DNA of 64,000 bases, from assembly GCF_003286085.1 (NCBI RefSeq), contig NW_020825288.1:14446001-14510000 (forward strand). The letters run 5' to 3'. This DNA is from Drosophila persimilis (taxonomy: Eukaryota; Arthropoda; Insecta; Diptera; Drosophilidae). Below, piece by piece: positions 24,701 to 33,600 of this stretch; the stretch's first letter is position 1, and each line of letters starts with the position of its first letter. A program made the translations under genes and the position numbers. Under the pieces are notes generated by a model, which was not told the origin of the DNA, did not search any database, and saw only the letters and a list, made by a program, of their open reading frames with translations.

Positions 24701-27700
24701 GAAATCAAATCAATAATAACATGAACACGAACTCAATCAACTGCAAGGCAAGGTCCACTGGCTGTGACAGCTGCAGGGTAGCGCCCCGGCCACCTCCGTG
24801 GCTCCAGCCTGGATGGAGGCCACCAGTTCAGTGACTCCTCCTAAATGGAAATGGAAAAACTTGACTGCCGGCTAAATAAATAGTTGCATTGCCCCAGCCG
24901 GGGGCGCTTGAGACCCTGGATCAGTCCGTAATCTGGCAAATGTTTCTGACTATTCCATTAGTCGCACGTCTGCCTGGGGCAATCAATGGGTTTCGCGTCT
25001 CCATAGCTTTAAACTGCCAAAAGTAAAGACAGTAAAGACAGGCATAATCGGAGCAGTAGCGTAGCAACTGGGGGGGTCTATTAAAATGCATCTGATTAGG
25101 TTTTTAGTGGAAAAGATTTCAAAAATTATCAATTAAAAAATAGCCCAAAAACAAAATATATTTAATAATCCTTGTATGATTCCATTGGGCCTAAGAAAGG
25201 GCCTTATCTTTCACTACCTCATCATCCACTTCCTTTTTAGCGGTGTTTTCAACTTTATTCTCTTTTAGCTGTTGTTTTATCTTCAAAGAAAGTTTTCATC
25301 TTGTCTAATGTATTCCTGGAATTTCGCTTTTCTTGAGTTGGGCTACGCCACTGTCAGCGGCATTTCCAAAGGATGCGCTGCAGATGCCGGTGCTGTTGTT
25401 GGCTTTATTTTTGTTGGTGGTGGTGCTGCTGTCAGTGGGTCTTTCGTTTGGCTCAAAATCGATTACGGCCCGGAAACGGATAGCTCCAGGGGGAGCAGAG
25501 CGGCCCCAGCAGCAGCGACATTAAAGTGAGACGAAGGCGACTACGAGGGCCAGGACACTGAACGAAAGTGGCAACATGTGGTTAGGCCACAGAAGGAGAA
25601 TGGCCAGACAGAGAGAGAGCACAAGAGATAGCGGTATTTTTTCCCTCCAATGTGAGAACCATTTTAGAGCGCGACAAAGGGCCGCTTGATTGAATGCGAG
25701 TGTCCGTGCGTCGGGTCAGGGTCCTGGATCCGTGTTGATAAGCGCCGCCTGGCCACGCGTTGCCATGCGTTCGGCCCTCCCCAGCACTCCGCTTAATCCG
25801 TCTCCATGAGTCCTTTTTGTGCACCTGCCACTGGGCCACTGGGAACTGCAGTCTCGGACGTCCACCGGGTGTTGGGCCTGTTTGTGTATCAGTTTGCCGC
25901 TGGCGCAAACACACACTCACACCCACACCCTTCCCGGGCAAACAGACTCTGGGTTAAGCGGAAAAGAACAGAGGAAATGGCGGAAAAATGCTGGGAGTTT
26001 AATTAAAATTGCATAAAATCAAGTGGAATATTTTCATTGGCCATTTGCATATGAGGGCCATTTGTGAGATATTTTTTTAAACATATCTCCAGGTGTTTTG
26101 TGTCCGTGCAACTTGAAACGAGTACGAATCAGATTAAATACAAATACTATAATATATATAATAGTATTTAACATAAATACCCGCTGGGAGGGACAAGTAA
26201 GCTGGTTAACTAGAGAAACGATTAGTGAAGTGAAGGGATAATCGCTGTAATCACTGTTTTAAAATATTAAAGCTCGATTTGTGCAACAAACTAACTTGTC
26301 ACAAGCCACTCGTCGGGACCACCGGCAGTGCGGCTCCACCGCGCCACCGCCCCACCGCTGCGCTGGGGTAAACAAGTTAATTGAATTTACAAATTGTGTT
26401 TTCAATGCAGAGCAGTAACATCGGAGGCTGCCATTTACTGGCAGGTAAATGCTGTCCTACCTGCCATCCTGCCACCCCCACCAAAACCGAAACCGAAACG
26501 AAACGAAACCAAATGTTGCAGAATTAACTTTGAACGGTTTAGACAAGTCCAGAGGAAACAATATGCTTTCCATGGCTAAATTGCTTGCTTTTCGCAATTG
26601 TTGCCATGGCAGCTGTGCAGTACAGCAAATCGCAGCTCATCTAATCGATTTGTGTGTTGTGCAGGAGCAAAGTTTTGCCAGGGATTCCAGTTATAAAGAG
26701 CAGGAAAACTGTATAGTATGACATAACCGAAATATAATGAGTCCGCAACTGGTAGAATATGGCAATATTAAAGTGGAAACTTAAATGAAACTGAACTTTT
26801 TATCTAATTCCAATGATGCCATATCTGAACCTTCTGTTGCTTCACACGAATAAGTATTTAAAATTTACACTGCAAAAGAAGCCAAGCACACCCATATTTA
26901 AATTAAATTAGTGGTTATGCCCACATAGTAAAATTAAATAGAATTTACTCTTATTCAAATATATGTGTACCTATTTAAGAGTCTTCTTGGCACGTCACAT
27001 ATTTAATCGTAATATAAAACATTTTAAAATGAATTTATAGTATGCAAATTGTAGAAAATTCAATAGAATTGAAATATGAAATATATCAAAATAAAACATT
27101 TTCATTTTAATGTCAGCATGTATGTGGAAACCCATCAATTTGAATGCTTCCACTTTCGGCTCTAAATTTATGGCATAAATATTTCATTCTAAGTGAAAAT
27201 ATTACAAATTCAGGGGTATTTTTCCAGAACAGAGAAAACTAATGATTCTTGTATTTTAACATAGTTCTTAAAAGCAATATCCTTGAGTGAGAATTAATTA
27301 AATTTGTACTCCAATACTTGAAAATGAAACACAGCTCTTGAAACGTTTTGTTCTCCTTGTAGCAGCTCCTTGCGGCAACTTTGAAAGTAATCAAACTGCA
27401 GGCGAAAATATTCCAGGAGCACGGCAATAATGAGAGATGCCAGGGCATTCAAGGAAAATGCTTGCTGAAAGTGTACACACACACACGCAAACATATACGA
27501 GTGTATGTAGGCCCCTTTAAATTTGGTTATACTTTCCTTTATCCCACCGCTTACGGTTTTATTTCATTTTGGCGCAGTTTTCAGCCGTTTAAAGTCATTC
27601 GCTGTGAGCCGGGCGAAAGGCAAAGTCAAATCAAATTTCATGCTCGATTTACACATTCTGCACGAGCGTAAATTATTCAATGGCATAAGAGGGGGAGGGG

Positions 27701-28686
27701 AGTGCTCACTGGAGAACAGGACTTGCCGTTGCGTGTGCGTGAGTTAATTACTCATACAAATGTATTCTGCACTTCTGCCTCGGCTTTTGCTTCAGTTAGC
27801 ACAGCCAAAGCCGACACTTTCATTGCTCTGTGGCGTCTGTCTCTCTCTGGATCCACCTCCTTCCCCGCCCTGCATTAACTTCATTATCAGTGCACAGCAA
27901 ATTTAAGCATACCTGCCCCAACACACCCGTTCTGTGTCTATACTCGTACTCCCCCAACATAAAATATAATGCGTTGGCCCCTTTTTTTTACTCTGCTACA
28001 CCCCCGAGTTGTCCCTGGGAAAACAGCTTTGAAAATTTGCACGTCATACGCACACAACGTTCCACGAACGGGGGGTGGGGGGAGGAAAGTCAGCGAAGTG
28101 GTGCGCCCAGTGCGGGAGAGGGGGGCATGAACTGACAAACCCTTTTTCTCCAATGCCATCGCCTGGAGGAAGCATTTTATGTGCATTTTAAGCGAGTCGA
28201 GCGGAGTAAAGTTTTACGTTTTACGTTTTACGTTTTACGATGTGTTTCCAACAGTTGGTACGTGACTTTTCACTGAGCAGCGCAGTTGGGGCTACAGATT
28301 TTTCGGGGCCCCCATCCAATACAAATCGGCAGCCCCGATATGGTCAGTCAACAGTTGGCCAATGTGTGATGGGTGCCAGTGTGTCTGTGTCTGTGCCTGT
28401 GCCTGTGCCTGTGTGTGTGTGCAACGCACTCCTATTAATTGCATGTGTGGCCGAAGTCAGCTTTGACATGGACTGGCAGCTGGCATTCAGGGGACTATCG
28501 GTAGGGGGCTGACAGGCGCCGTTCCCCGTTGACCGTTGGCCGTATTTGTAATTGCTTTTGGGTAAAATGTCTAAACTGTGAGCACACTACCTCGCATTCA
28601 TTCATGGCACGCTGTGCCACACACACATCGCTTCGTTATCGGTCTCATTGCATTATGGTCGTCAGGCGAAAAGTTCCCCAAAACTC

Positions 28687-28724
<38 letters not shown>

Positions 28725-31700
28725 GTACGCCACAACGTAAATCCACTTTTAGTGGCAAAGCGTGTAATTAGCCTTCGCCTGAGTGGCTGAGTGGCAAACG
28801 AGTGCAGTCGGTCGGGTCGGATCGGGTCGGGGCTGGGTCCGAAACCAATTACAATTTCTATTTGCCGGTTATAAATCACAGCTGAACCGAACGCAAAAAA
28901 AAATAGAGAGAAAACCAGAAACCAAACCGAAACCCGAAAAGAAGCGGAGCAAATTGCTGCTGCAAATAAAGTGACCAATAGAGCACTCCAAGGATAACGA
29001 AATGTCACAAAAGAGGAAAAGCCCGGGCAGGGCGAACAAATGGCAAGCGCTGCAAAAACTGAAAATTGCCCACAAATGTATGCTATGAAAAATTCGCATT
29101 CCGAAACGACCTGCAAAAACAATGGTGGACAATGATGGTGCATTTGGGTCTGTATAAGAAGTGTGTGTGTGTGTGTGTGTCCGAGAGAGGCTCTGACCAG
29201 GAATATCTGAGAATTGACCAAAAGACCAATGCGACTATAAAACCAGTAAAAATCCAGCAAAATCCCCATTAAAGTCACACAAAGAATGTTCCTGTGGGAA
29301 GATCAGGTTTTGGGGGCAAAAAGTATCAACTGGCAACATCCGTATCAATGTGTGGATGTGCTCTCTAAGAGTGACTTTCGTTTGAAATGTCACCATAGAC
29401 AGATACGCACGAGGAGACAGACGGCAGATATGGCATGGCATTGATGTACAGCAGCAAACCGCTGAAATGCAAGGAATTTCTTTATAAGCCACTGGCTCAC
29501 AGCATTCCAAATTTAATTAGGAATGAGAATTTACCATAAAAAATAAAATTTAAGCAAGCAGAAATTAATTGAAGAGAATTTGTCTAGAGGGAAATTGAGA
29601 GAGTCACGAATTAAACAAAATTGCAGATGTGGAAACCACCTTTACCTTTCAGTAAAGAAACATGTTTAGCTTTGTGTAAAATATATTTAACCGACGGATA
29701 AAACAAGGTTAAGTTTCGAAACTGACTCTGCCTTTGGGGTTACGAAGTAGTTTTAAGCCAGTTGCTATATGCCTGCCCCACATCGTACGGGTGCTGAGTG
29801 CGCTCCTTCATCAACAAAAGTGTCGGGCGGCTTCCAAAAAAAAAGCGAAGCCTTTAGCCGCTTTTCCCGACTATTTACACACGAGTGTCTGTGTGTGTGT
29901 GGTTTTTCCTCCAAAAGATACCACTACCTATCGCTTCGAGGCGGAGTGTTTGCTAACAAAACTTCACAATTTGAATCGTGTGTGGATAGGGAATGAGGGG
30001 CGCGGGCAGGGGACGGGGCTGAGGCAATGCTAGATGGTAGATGGTAAAAACGATTTTTATTTTCAATTTTCTTTGTCGAACACATGACAAAGTGCCATCA
30101 ACAAGCGAGCGGAGAGGAGCGGAGCGAAGCGATGCGATGCGATAAAATGCGACAAATGTGTGTGTGTGTGTGTGTGTGTGTGGATTGTGGGTGGCTTATG
30201 GGTGCGTCCTTGGTTACTTTTGGGTGTCTTGAGTGTTGCCTGGTGAGGGGTTGTGGGACGTGGCATTTGCCTGTTGAAATATTGCAACCGCTACCCAATA
30301 AGCGAAGAAAGGGATATAAAAATTGAGCGATGTCTGTGCCTGCTCTCAGCCTCAGCTACAAGTCTAATAAGGACAGCATGACTGATACGTATTGTGCACA
30401 TCCGTACACACACACATGCATACCAGTGTACGAGGATTGATACTTGTATTGATAAAATGACAAATATGGCTGTCATTGGCTTGTGGATTGCCAGAGCAGC
30501 TGCGGCAGCTGTGGGCGGGAGGGGGGTAGGCCGGCTGATTGCCACCTCATCAGTGGCACAGAAAATTGTCCCTTTTTCACCCGCTCTCCGGCTCTCCCGC
30601 TCTCCCGCTCTCCCTCTCTAACTCTGTGTTCTTCGCCTGTGCAAGCTGATCAAATAAATTATTGAAGAAAATGAAGGTTTAAAGTGTTAATTAAACATAC
30701 AAGCAAAGCTCGTTTCCATTTTGTTGCTGCTGCATAATTTTGTTGGAAATTTGTGTACATTTTTTTTTTTAGTCGGCCTGCCCGGCAGTGTCCTTTTGTG
30801 TCCTGCCTGCCGCACCGTCATTACAGCTTGTAAGTGCTCATTAACATAAGCCGCTGATGTCGTTGTCCACATTGTTGGCCATTGTCGTTGTCGTTGCTCT
30901 CTTGCTGCTGCCTCTCCCTGTTGCTCCATGAACTTTTTGTTTGTCTTCAGCCAGAGGACTAAGGCTACGACTACGACTCCGACTCCGACTACGACTAGGA
31001 CTACCACTGAGACCCCCACTGATTGTCGCATTTAAATTAATTTTAATAAAATGGAAAAGCAAAAATCAAGCAAATTATAGAATCAAAAGACACTGGCCCA
31101 TAAAAGTAAACAGCCCCAAGTGCGCGGGACCCCCAATCGGTGGGGCCGGTGGATATGCCAAGAGCCCCCGGAATATAAAAGTTAAATTAAAAAATAATAT
31201 CCACAGAAGAACGAGCACCGACAATGAAAGCGACGCCGAACAGCGGGGGAACAAAAATGCGAATTACACATAAAAAGCCGCAATTGAGTTTTTGGACTTT
31301 ACCTCTCCCCCGTCCCGCCACTCGGTGGGCGGTGGATAAGAGGGGGGTGGCTAAGGAGTGGTGGTTCGGGAGGTTGCTGGCTCCCGACCATCACAATATA
31401 TGCGTAAACCCCAACGAATTTCATGCGACTGACGATTTCAAATGGGCGCAGTGGGTGGGTGGGAGCAACAGCCACAGTGACAACAACCAGAGCCAGAGCC
31501 AGAGCCAGTGCCAGTGCCAGTGCCATGGCAAAATGGAAATCCAAATGAGCAGAGCTCGCAAAAGAAGGAAAATAAAGGGAAAAGTGGGCCGAAAGCAGCA
31601 GCAGCAGCAGCGACAAAGGCAGAGCCAAAAGGCAGAAAGGAAAAGCGACTCTCGTAAAATTTATACACACACACACACACACGCACACGCCCTCATGTAC

Positions 31701-33458
31701 ACCACTGCAAGGGGAGACTGCGGTGAGTAGTGGTAGGAGGGGAGGGGGTGGGGGGGGGGGGGGGAACATCTTGAAGCAACCGCTGCATTGTTTCATTAAC
31801 TCCGAGCGGAAAGTATGTCCCTTTCTCCGGCTGCCTCTGGCACGCATCCTGACAGCATTTTATGGTCCCCCTTTTTTTTAAACCGAGATCATTGAACGCT
31901 TAACTACACTGCAAGAAAAACGGTGTCTGGGTGGAAAATTTAAGAAATTAAAGCCAGATCAAATATGAAAGATATACAATTTCAAACTGGACATTGATTG
32001 ATTGATTTGGAACCAAAGACCTCCGAAATTTGTAACTGAAAGACATGTCCTTTCACTTTTTTTACAAATTGTGTTTTTTGCAAGACTTTTGTTTCTCCCA
32101 GTGCACTTTGTTAGCCCCTGACATTTGATGTTGATTTACACCCAGAGAAATTACGCTTCCTTCACAAATTCTTCTGTTATTGAACTAATTTGTTTTATCC
32201 TCGCTGCTGTTTCTGGCAGTGTACTCCATTAACCCCGTGACATTTTGTGTGGATTTACACACAGAAAATCTCACAAATAGAATGTCATATTTTTCTTACA
32301 GAATTTGTTCTCCTTACTGAAACTGTTGTTTTTTTTTTTGTTGGTTTTATTATTTTTTCTTGGTGTGCCCTTCGGTTAAGCTGTCGTCTTGTGAGTTGAT
32401 TTACTCATCACCCGCTTAGTCGAAATTCTCGTAAATCTCCGTGAAATGAGGAAGTAAGTTGTAATTGCAAATTCTTTATCGCCTTCATGCAGATACTAAG
32501 AGGAAGGGGCACTGGCACGCTGGCAGTAGGGAAGGTCTTTTCTTTGTTAATTAGCAAACGGTGGGAGCCGAGAAAATGAAAAGATGCCCCTTCTCTTCTT
32601 TTCCCTACGTGTAATGAACTTCTCCGATTTATTTTTTTCCAGAAATAGACACTGCCCATTGCTGGATGTTTATTTACAAGGCGGGGCATCATCAACTCGA
32701 TTGTAAGGCCCCGCCCCTTCTGTACTTCCGGTAGTGCCACAAAGATCCTCATTTTCATTTTCATGCATGGTTACAGCTCTGAGGGAAAGTTTTCAAGGCC
32801 GGTCAGCTTTTAGCACATAAATTAATGTTGTTTCACATTTTTTTTTTCTGGGTTTTTTTTTGGTTTTTTTCTGTTTTTCTGTTGCTCAACTCAACTTTTG
32901 TTTAGAGTTTTTTGCTAGGCGGCCAAAGGGAAACTTTTCCCGTTTTTCCATACAGAGAGAGAGCATTGAAACAGTTTTCCTCTTCCAGTGCCACTGCCAC
33001 TAGTGCTGCTGCTTCTTGTTTTTCTCGCGCAACACTGTTGAGTGGCAAGTGGCAAGTACACAGAAGTGTTGCTGCTCCTGCTCCTGCCCCTGCTGGATGT
33101 GTGTGGGAACGAGTGTGCTTTGTGCAGTCATCAGACAGAAACACACTCTCTCACACACACAGAGAGGCGAGTAAATAGAAAGGACATTAAGTGGCGTTAA
33201 ACAGACGCTCATGCAACAGCCGCAACGTGTGTGGCAGTGAAGAAGTGCCACCATTAGCGGCAGGGGGGATGACATTTGTGTGGCAGGCATTTATTAGCAT
33301 TTGTTCGAATCGGATTCTAGTTCTACTCACTTATCATTTTATGCCGCTTGGCGGTGCGCAAATCCCTGTGCAAGGATTCGTCCGGCTAGCTCTGATTGTG
33401 CACCCGGTTGCAGGTTGCACTGGAGACTGTGGCAGGGCTCGCTTCTGAAGACCGAACT
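644..33458 (-). CDS. Gene A: six-exon gene for an unrecognised protein with duplicated helical unit
   Basis: I do not recognise this gene. Exons in order of transcription are 33331-33458, 20482-21234, 1296-1555, 1034-1232, 858-964 and 644-775. Every junction has GT/AG and matching phase, which is the main reason for joining exons 12 kb and 19 kb apart. Translation from the ATG at 20551 gives 255 aa. Starting at the first-exon ATG (33337) gives 19 codons, a TAG at 21182-21184, then an open frame to the same stop (485 codons before it, the TAG included). The C-terminal ~230 residues are charged and helical, without signal peptide or membrane segment. They hold two related units, each with YG-[DS]-SK, then RY-x-MLK-x-MIK, one in exon 3 and one in exons 5-6. 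The long extension is rich in Ser, Pro, His and Gln tracts. Gene B lies inside intron 2 on the other strand. The four 3' exons are near certain; linkage to the two upstream exons is strong inference. Confidence 0.75.
858..964 (-). CDS. Gene A exon 5
   Basis: A 107-nt exon between a CCACAG acceptor and a GTAGGC donor. It reads MTTAQIEHENTQLINDLYRL and on to RVLK, with the first two bases completing a His codon from exon 4. Strongly helical and charged, it starts the second repeat unit. The Met at its beginning is internal, not a start. Confidence 0.88.
1034..1232 (-). CDS. Gene A exon 4
   Basis: A 199-nt exon between a TACTAG acceptor and a GTAAGT donor. The peptide begins EVIRLETQYWTLVDIPRQEK and ends in a charged stretch ERRERMERLE with coiled-coil character. 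It starts in phase 0 and leaves one base for the split His codon. Confidence 0.88.
1296..1555 (-). CDS. Gene A exon 3, first helical unit
   Basis: A 260-nt exon. Acceptor TTCCACAG and the first two bases (CA) complete a codon begun by one base in exon 2, giving Ala. The peptide runs TTNFVGKFTQSVRRIVQDVK to RYPMLKLMIK and the donor is GTTGGT. It contains the first YGDSK...RYPMLKLMIK unit, which is echoed in exons 5-6. Confidence 0.87.
1846..1918 (+). other. Isolated exon-like island
   Basis: A GC-rich 73-nt block in AT-rich DNA. It is preceded by a polypyrimidine acceptor (CCCCTCTTTCGCTAG) and followed by a consensus donor (GTAAGA at 1919). Two of three frames are open. One reads NAGNRTLDFSYAGPHLFPHH; the other begins STPGTEPWTSRT. 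It lies in gene A intron 2 on the opposite strand and upstream of the gene B promoter. No partner exon was identified, so it may belong to an unknown plus-strand transcript or be chance. Confidence 0.25.
1923..3600. other. AT-rich intronic sequence
   Basis: Part of gene A intron 2, upstream of the gene B promoter. An open frame at 2433-2783 is AT-rich, lacks recognisable domains and is not supported. Nothing else seen. Confidence 0.5.
3655..3726 (+). promoter_or_regulatory. TATA/Inr promoter with GAGA elements (gene B)
   Basis: TATAAAG begins at 3690 and a TCAGTGT initiator has its A at 3720, so the TATA box sits at exactly -30. GAGAG/CTCTC repeats at about 3663-3678 are typical GAGA-factor sites. 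The geometry is that of a classical regulated fly promoter. It is assigned to gene B because that is the nearest plus-strand gene downstream. Confidence 0.6.
3720..4189 (+). other. Probable 5' UTR exon of gene B
   Basis: Runs from the predicted start to a GTGTAG|GTAAGT donor at 4190. It is A-rich and carries short upstream ORFs, including ATG-AAG-TAA near 3797, so it is probably untranslated. The likely acceptor is TTGCAG ending at 16609, 23 nt before the gene B ATG, giving a 12.4 kb first intron. Confidence 0.45.
4190..16609 (+). other. Probable first intron of gene B (also within gene A intron 2)
   Basis: A 12.4 kb stretch without a supportable coding exon. It contains dinucleotide and other simple repeats, for example GT near 8437-8455, GA near 9481-9520, ATC at 12828-12851 and CCAAA at 16283-16310. 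A second TATA-like element (TATATATAG at 14812) precedes a possible start near 14840 and might be another promoter, weakly. Open frames here are low-complexity or lack start codons. Confidence 0.45.
16632..16790 (+). CDS. Gene B exon 1 coding part: signal peptide
   Basis: Opens MNRSLPSNGNRSLGLP and continues into a hydrophobic core with cleavage likely after AQAA (residue 31). The donor is GTAAGG. The ATG at 16632 follows a TTGCAG acceptor (16609) closely. The frame extends upstream but without another ATG. Confidence 0.85.
16632..19661 (+). CDS. Gene B: secreted protein with two six-cysteine modules
   Basis: I do not recognise the family. Seven coding exons (16632-16790, 16854-16941, 17000-17384, 17443-17747, 17912-18166, 19319-19411, 19492-19661) total 1455 nt and encode 484 aa. 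Residues 1-31 are a signal peptide (hydrophobic LPALLFTLVLCLVAQAA). A His/Lys/Glu-rich region follows, with a sequon NET at 87. RQRR at 168-171 is a convertase-type site just before QTYTPC. Then comes a Pro/Tyr/Ser-rich stretch. Two cysteine modules end the protein (355-390 and 445-483), both of the form C-x6-CC-x10/12-C-x5-C-x9/10-C. The product is expected outside the cell, perhaps cleaved and disulphide-bonded. A shorter form ends in exon 5. The gene sits inside an intron of gene A on the opposite strand. Exon structure is well supported; the function is unknown. Confidence 0.85.
16854..16941 (+). CDS. Gene B exon 2
   Basis: Phase 0 start after CTTCAG. Peptide IHQVRMVDGVMQADHPVIMY to EDY, then one base of a split Asp codon and a GTGAGT donor. 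Confidence 0.85.
17000..17384 (+). CDS. Gene B exon 3: His-rich region and RQRR site
   Basis: Acceptor CCATAG, donor GTGAGA. It encodes the NET sequon, a His/Lys-rich stretch, a Glu-rich stretch, HSRQRR followed by QTYTPC, and a Tyr/Pro-rich end. Cleavage after RQRR would separate an acidic/His-rich propeptide (about 32-171) from the cysteine-bearing C-terminal part. Confidence 0.88.
17443..17747 (+). CDS. Gene B exon 4: Ser/Pro-rich linker
   Basis: ATTGCAG acceptor, GTAGGT donor. Encodes LPVSGKKPILPGKLPIWQDK and a Gly/Ser-rich segment. It reads as a flexible spacer before the first cysteine module. Confidence 0.87.
17912..18166 (+). CDS. Gene B exon 5: first cysteine module
   Basis: Acceptor TATATAG. 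A Trp/Ser/Pro stretch leads into residues 355-390 with cysteines C-x6-CC-x10-C-x5-C-x9-C. The long form uses an unusual donor, GTTCGT at 18167, whose phase fits exon 6. If that donor is skipped, the frame runs to a TAG at 18199-18201 (tail GSLSRVLNNFQ), giving a 408-aa form. Confidence 0.82.
18167..18201 (+). CDS. Gene B alternative short C-terminus
   Basis: Continuation of exon 5 past the weak GTTCGT donor to TAG. AATAAA signals at 18257-18262 and 18307-18312 sit at normal distances for a transcript ending here. The short protein would carry a single cysteine module. Confidence 0.5.
18257..18312 (+). terminator. Gene B proximal poly(A) signals
   Basis: Two AATAAA hexamers (18257-18262, 18307-18312) followed by T/GT-rich sequence, right after the short-form stop codon. 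Confidence 0.5.
18313..19318 (+). other. Gene B intron 5
   Basis: About 1 kb with short degenerate repeats (GGCAGGT units at about 18824-18850; GGCATCTA/T units near 18553-18581). It ends in a good AATTGCAG acceptor. No coding exon recognised. Confidence 0.5.
19319..19411 (+). CDS. Gene B exon 6
   Basis: A 93-nt exon, DERLGETYPLDSPVPVAESA to PSYRQ, acceptor TTGCAG, donor GTAAGC. It links the two cysteine modules in the long form. Confidence 0.83.
19492..19661 (+). CDS. Gene B exon 7: second cysteine module
   Basis: ATTGCAG acceptor after an 80-nt intron rich in GTCGCC repeats. Encodes residues 445-483 with cysteines C-x6-CC-x12-C-x5-C-x10-C, ending ANCS and TAG at 19659-19661. The spacing mirrors the module in exon 5. 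Confidence 0.87.
19932..19937 (+). terminator. Gene B distal poly(A) signal
   Basis: AATAAA about 270 nt after the long-form stop codon, in a TTTTTAATAAAATAAAA context. Confidence 0.55.
19938..20481. other. Gene A intron 2, 5' part
   Basis: Between the end of gene B and gene A exon 2. No coding signal seen. Confidence 0.5.
20482..21234 (-). CDS. Gene A exon 2: low-complexity exon with in-frame TAG
   Basis: Acceptor TTTTTTTGCAG, donor GTGAGT, 753 nt. The frame set by exon 1 reads 16 complete codons (IWYNSDRRDWVRVAGR) and then meets TAG at 21182-21184. It is then open for 210 codons up to the ATG at 20551, with Ser, Pro, His-Pro, His-Gln and Gln tracts and ordinary mixed sequence between them. 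That ATG (MGRREIKRSNTSGSTT) has A at -3 and lies in the same frame. The last base joins CA of exon 3 to give Ala. Three readings remain: TAG readthrough, a 19-codon upstream ORF with initiation at 20551, or a TAG particular to this assembly or allele. The ATG-20551 product needs no special mechanism. Confidence 0.72.
28688..28723. repeat. (CAG)12 microsatellite
   Basis: Twelve perfect CAG units. It makes spurious poly-Gln, poly-Ser and antisense poly-Leu frames, none with splice or start support. Confidence 0.9.
30157..30182. repeat. (TG)n microsatellite
   Basis: Perfect TG run of about 26 nt within the predicted gene A intron 1. Confidence 0.9.
31740..31764. repeat. Poly-G tract
   Basis: A nearly uninterrupted G run at the end of a G-rich stretch; likely length-variable and prone to assembly error. 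Confidence 0.8.
32096..32340. repeat. Diverged tandem duplication, unit about 120 nt
   Basis: Two consecutive segments share the order CAGTG-[CT]-ACT, TTA-x-CCCC, GACATTT, GATTTACAC-x-CAGA and then ACAAAT/TTCT elements. They are diverged enough to be old. Confidence 0.6.
33331..33458 (-). CDS. Gene A exon 1: 5' UTR plus first two codons
   Basis: The predicted transcription start is the A of a TCAGTT initiator at 33458. The exon holds about 121 nt of leader, then ATAAAATG, a strong fly start context at 33335-33337. One further codon (ATA) and one base precede the GTGAGT donor. The single base A plus GC from exon 2 makes AGC, so the peptide opens MIS-IWYNSDRRD. Good start context, donor, phase and promoter spacing agree, but the exon is short and unverified. 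Confidence 0.55.
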
Positions 33459-33464
33459 GAACGC
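33425..33464 (-). promoter_or_regulatory. Gene A core promoter: Inr + MTE/bridge
   Basis: TCAGTT initiator with A+1 at 33458. From +18 to +24 the sequence CGAGCCC matches the first seven positions of the motif ten element consensus in the exact expected register, including the CGANC bridge subunit. No TATA box sits 30 bp upstream. Confidence 0.45.
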
Positions 33465-33539
33465 GAACTATTCACAGAGTTTCGGAACACACTAATTGCA
33501 AGGATCTCCACAATATTTGCTACTCCTGGTGTGCTGTTG

Positions 33540-33600
33540 CTTCTCGCTGTCGCTGTCGCTGTCGTTGTCGCGGTCGCTGTCGTTGTCGCGGTCGCTGTAG
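33540..33600. repeat. GTCGCT/GTTGTCGCG repeat
   Basis: Imperfect hexamer/nonamer repeat about 100 bp upstream of the predicted gene A start; it produces spurious Thr-Ala and Val-Ala frames. Confidence 0.7.

Larger units (their letters stand above)
21235..33330 (-). other. Gene A first intron (predicted)
   Basis: A 12.1 kb stretch without a convincing exon on either strand. It holds many simple repeats: GTGTGGGG units near 23847-23873, GTCGCT near 24277-24300, TTTTACG x4 near 28208-28239, a 12-copy CAG run, TG runs and a G run at 31740-31764. It also has a diverged ~120-nt tandem duplication (32096-32340). The longer open frames are low-complexity products of these repeats. Confidence 0.45.

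Noticed and set aside
28598-29278. 226-codon hydrophobic minus-strand frame
   Set aside because: Includes poly-Leu from the CAG microsatellite, begins at GTG with the first ATG inside, and shows no domain or splice context.
31299-31847. 182-codon minus-strand frame
   Set aside because: Driven by poly-G/C and dinucleotide repeats.
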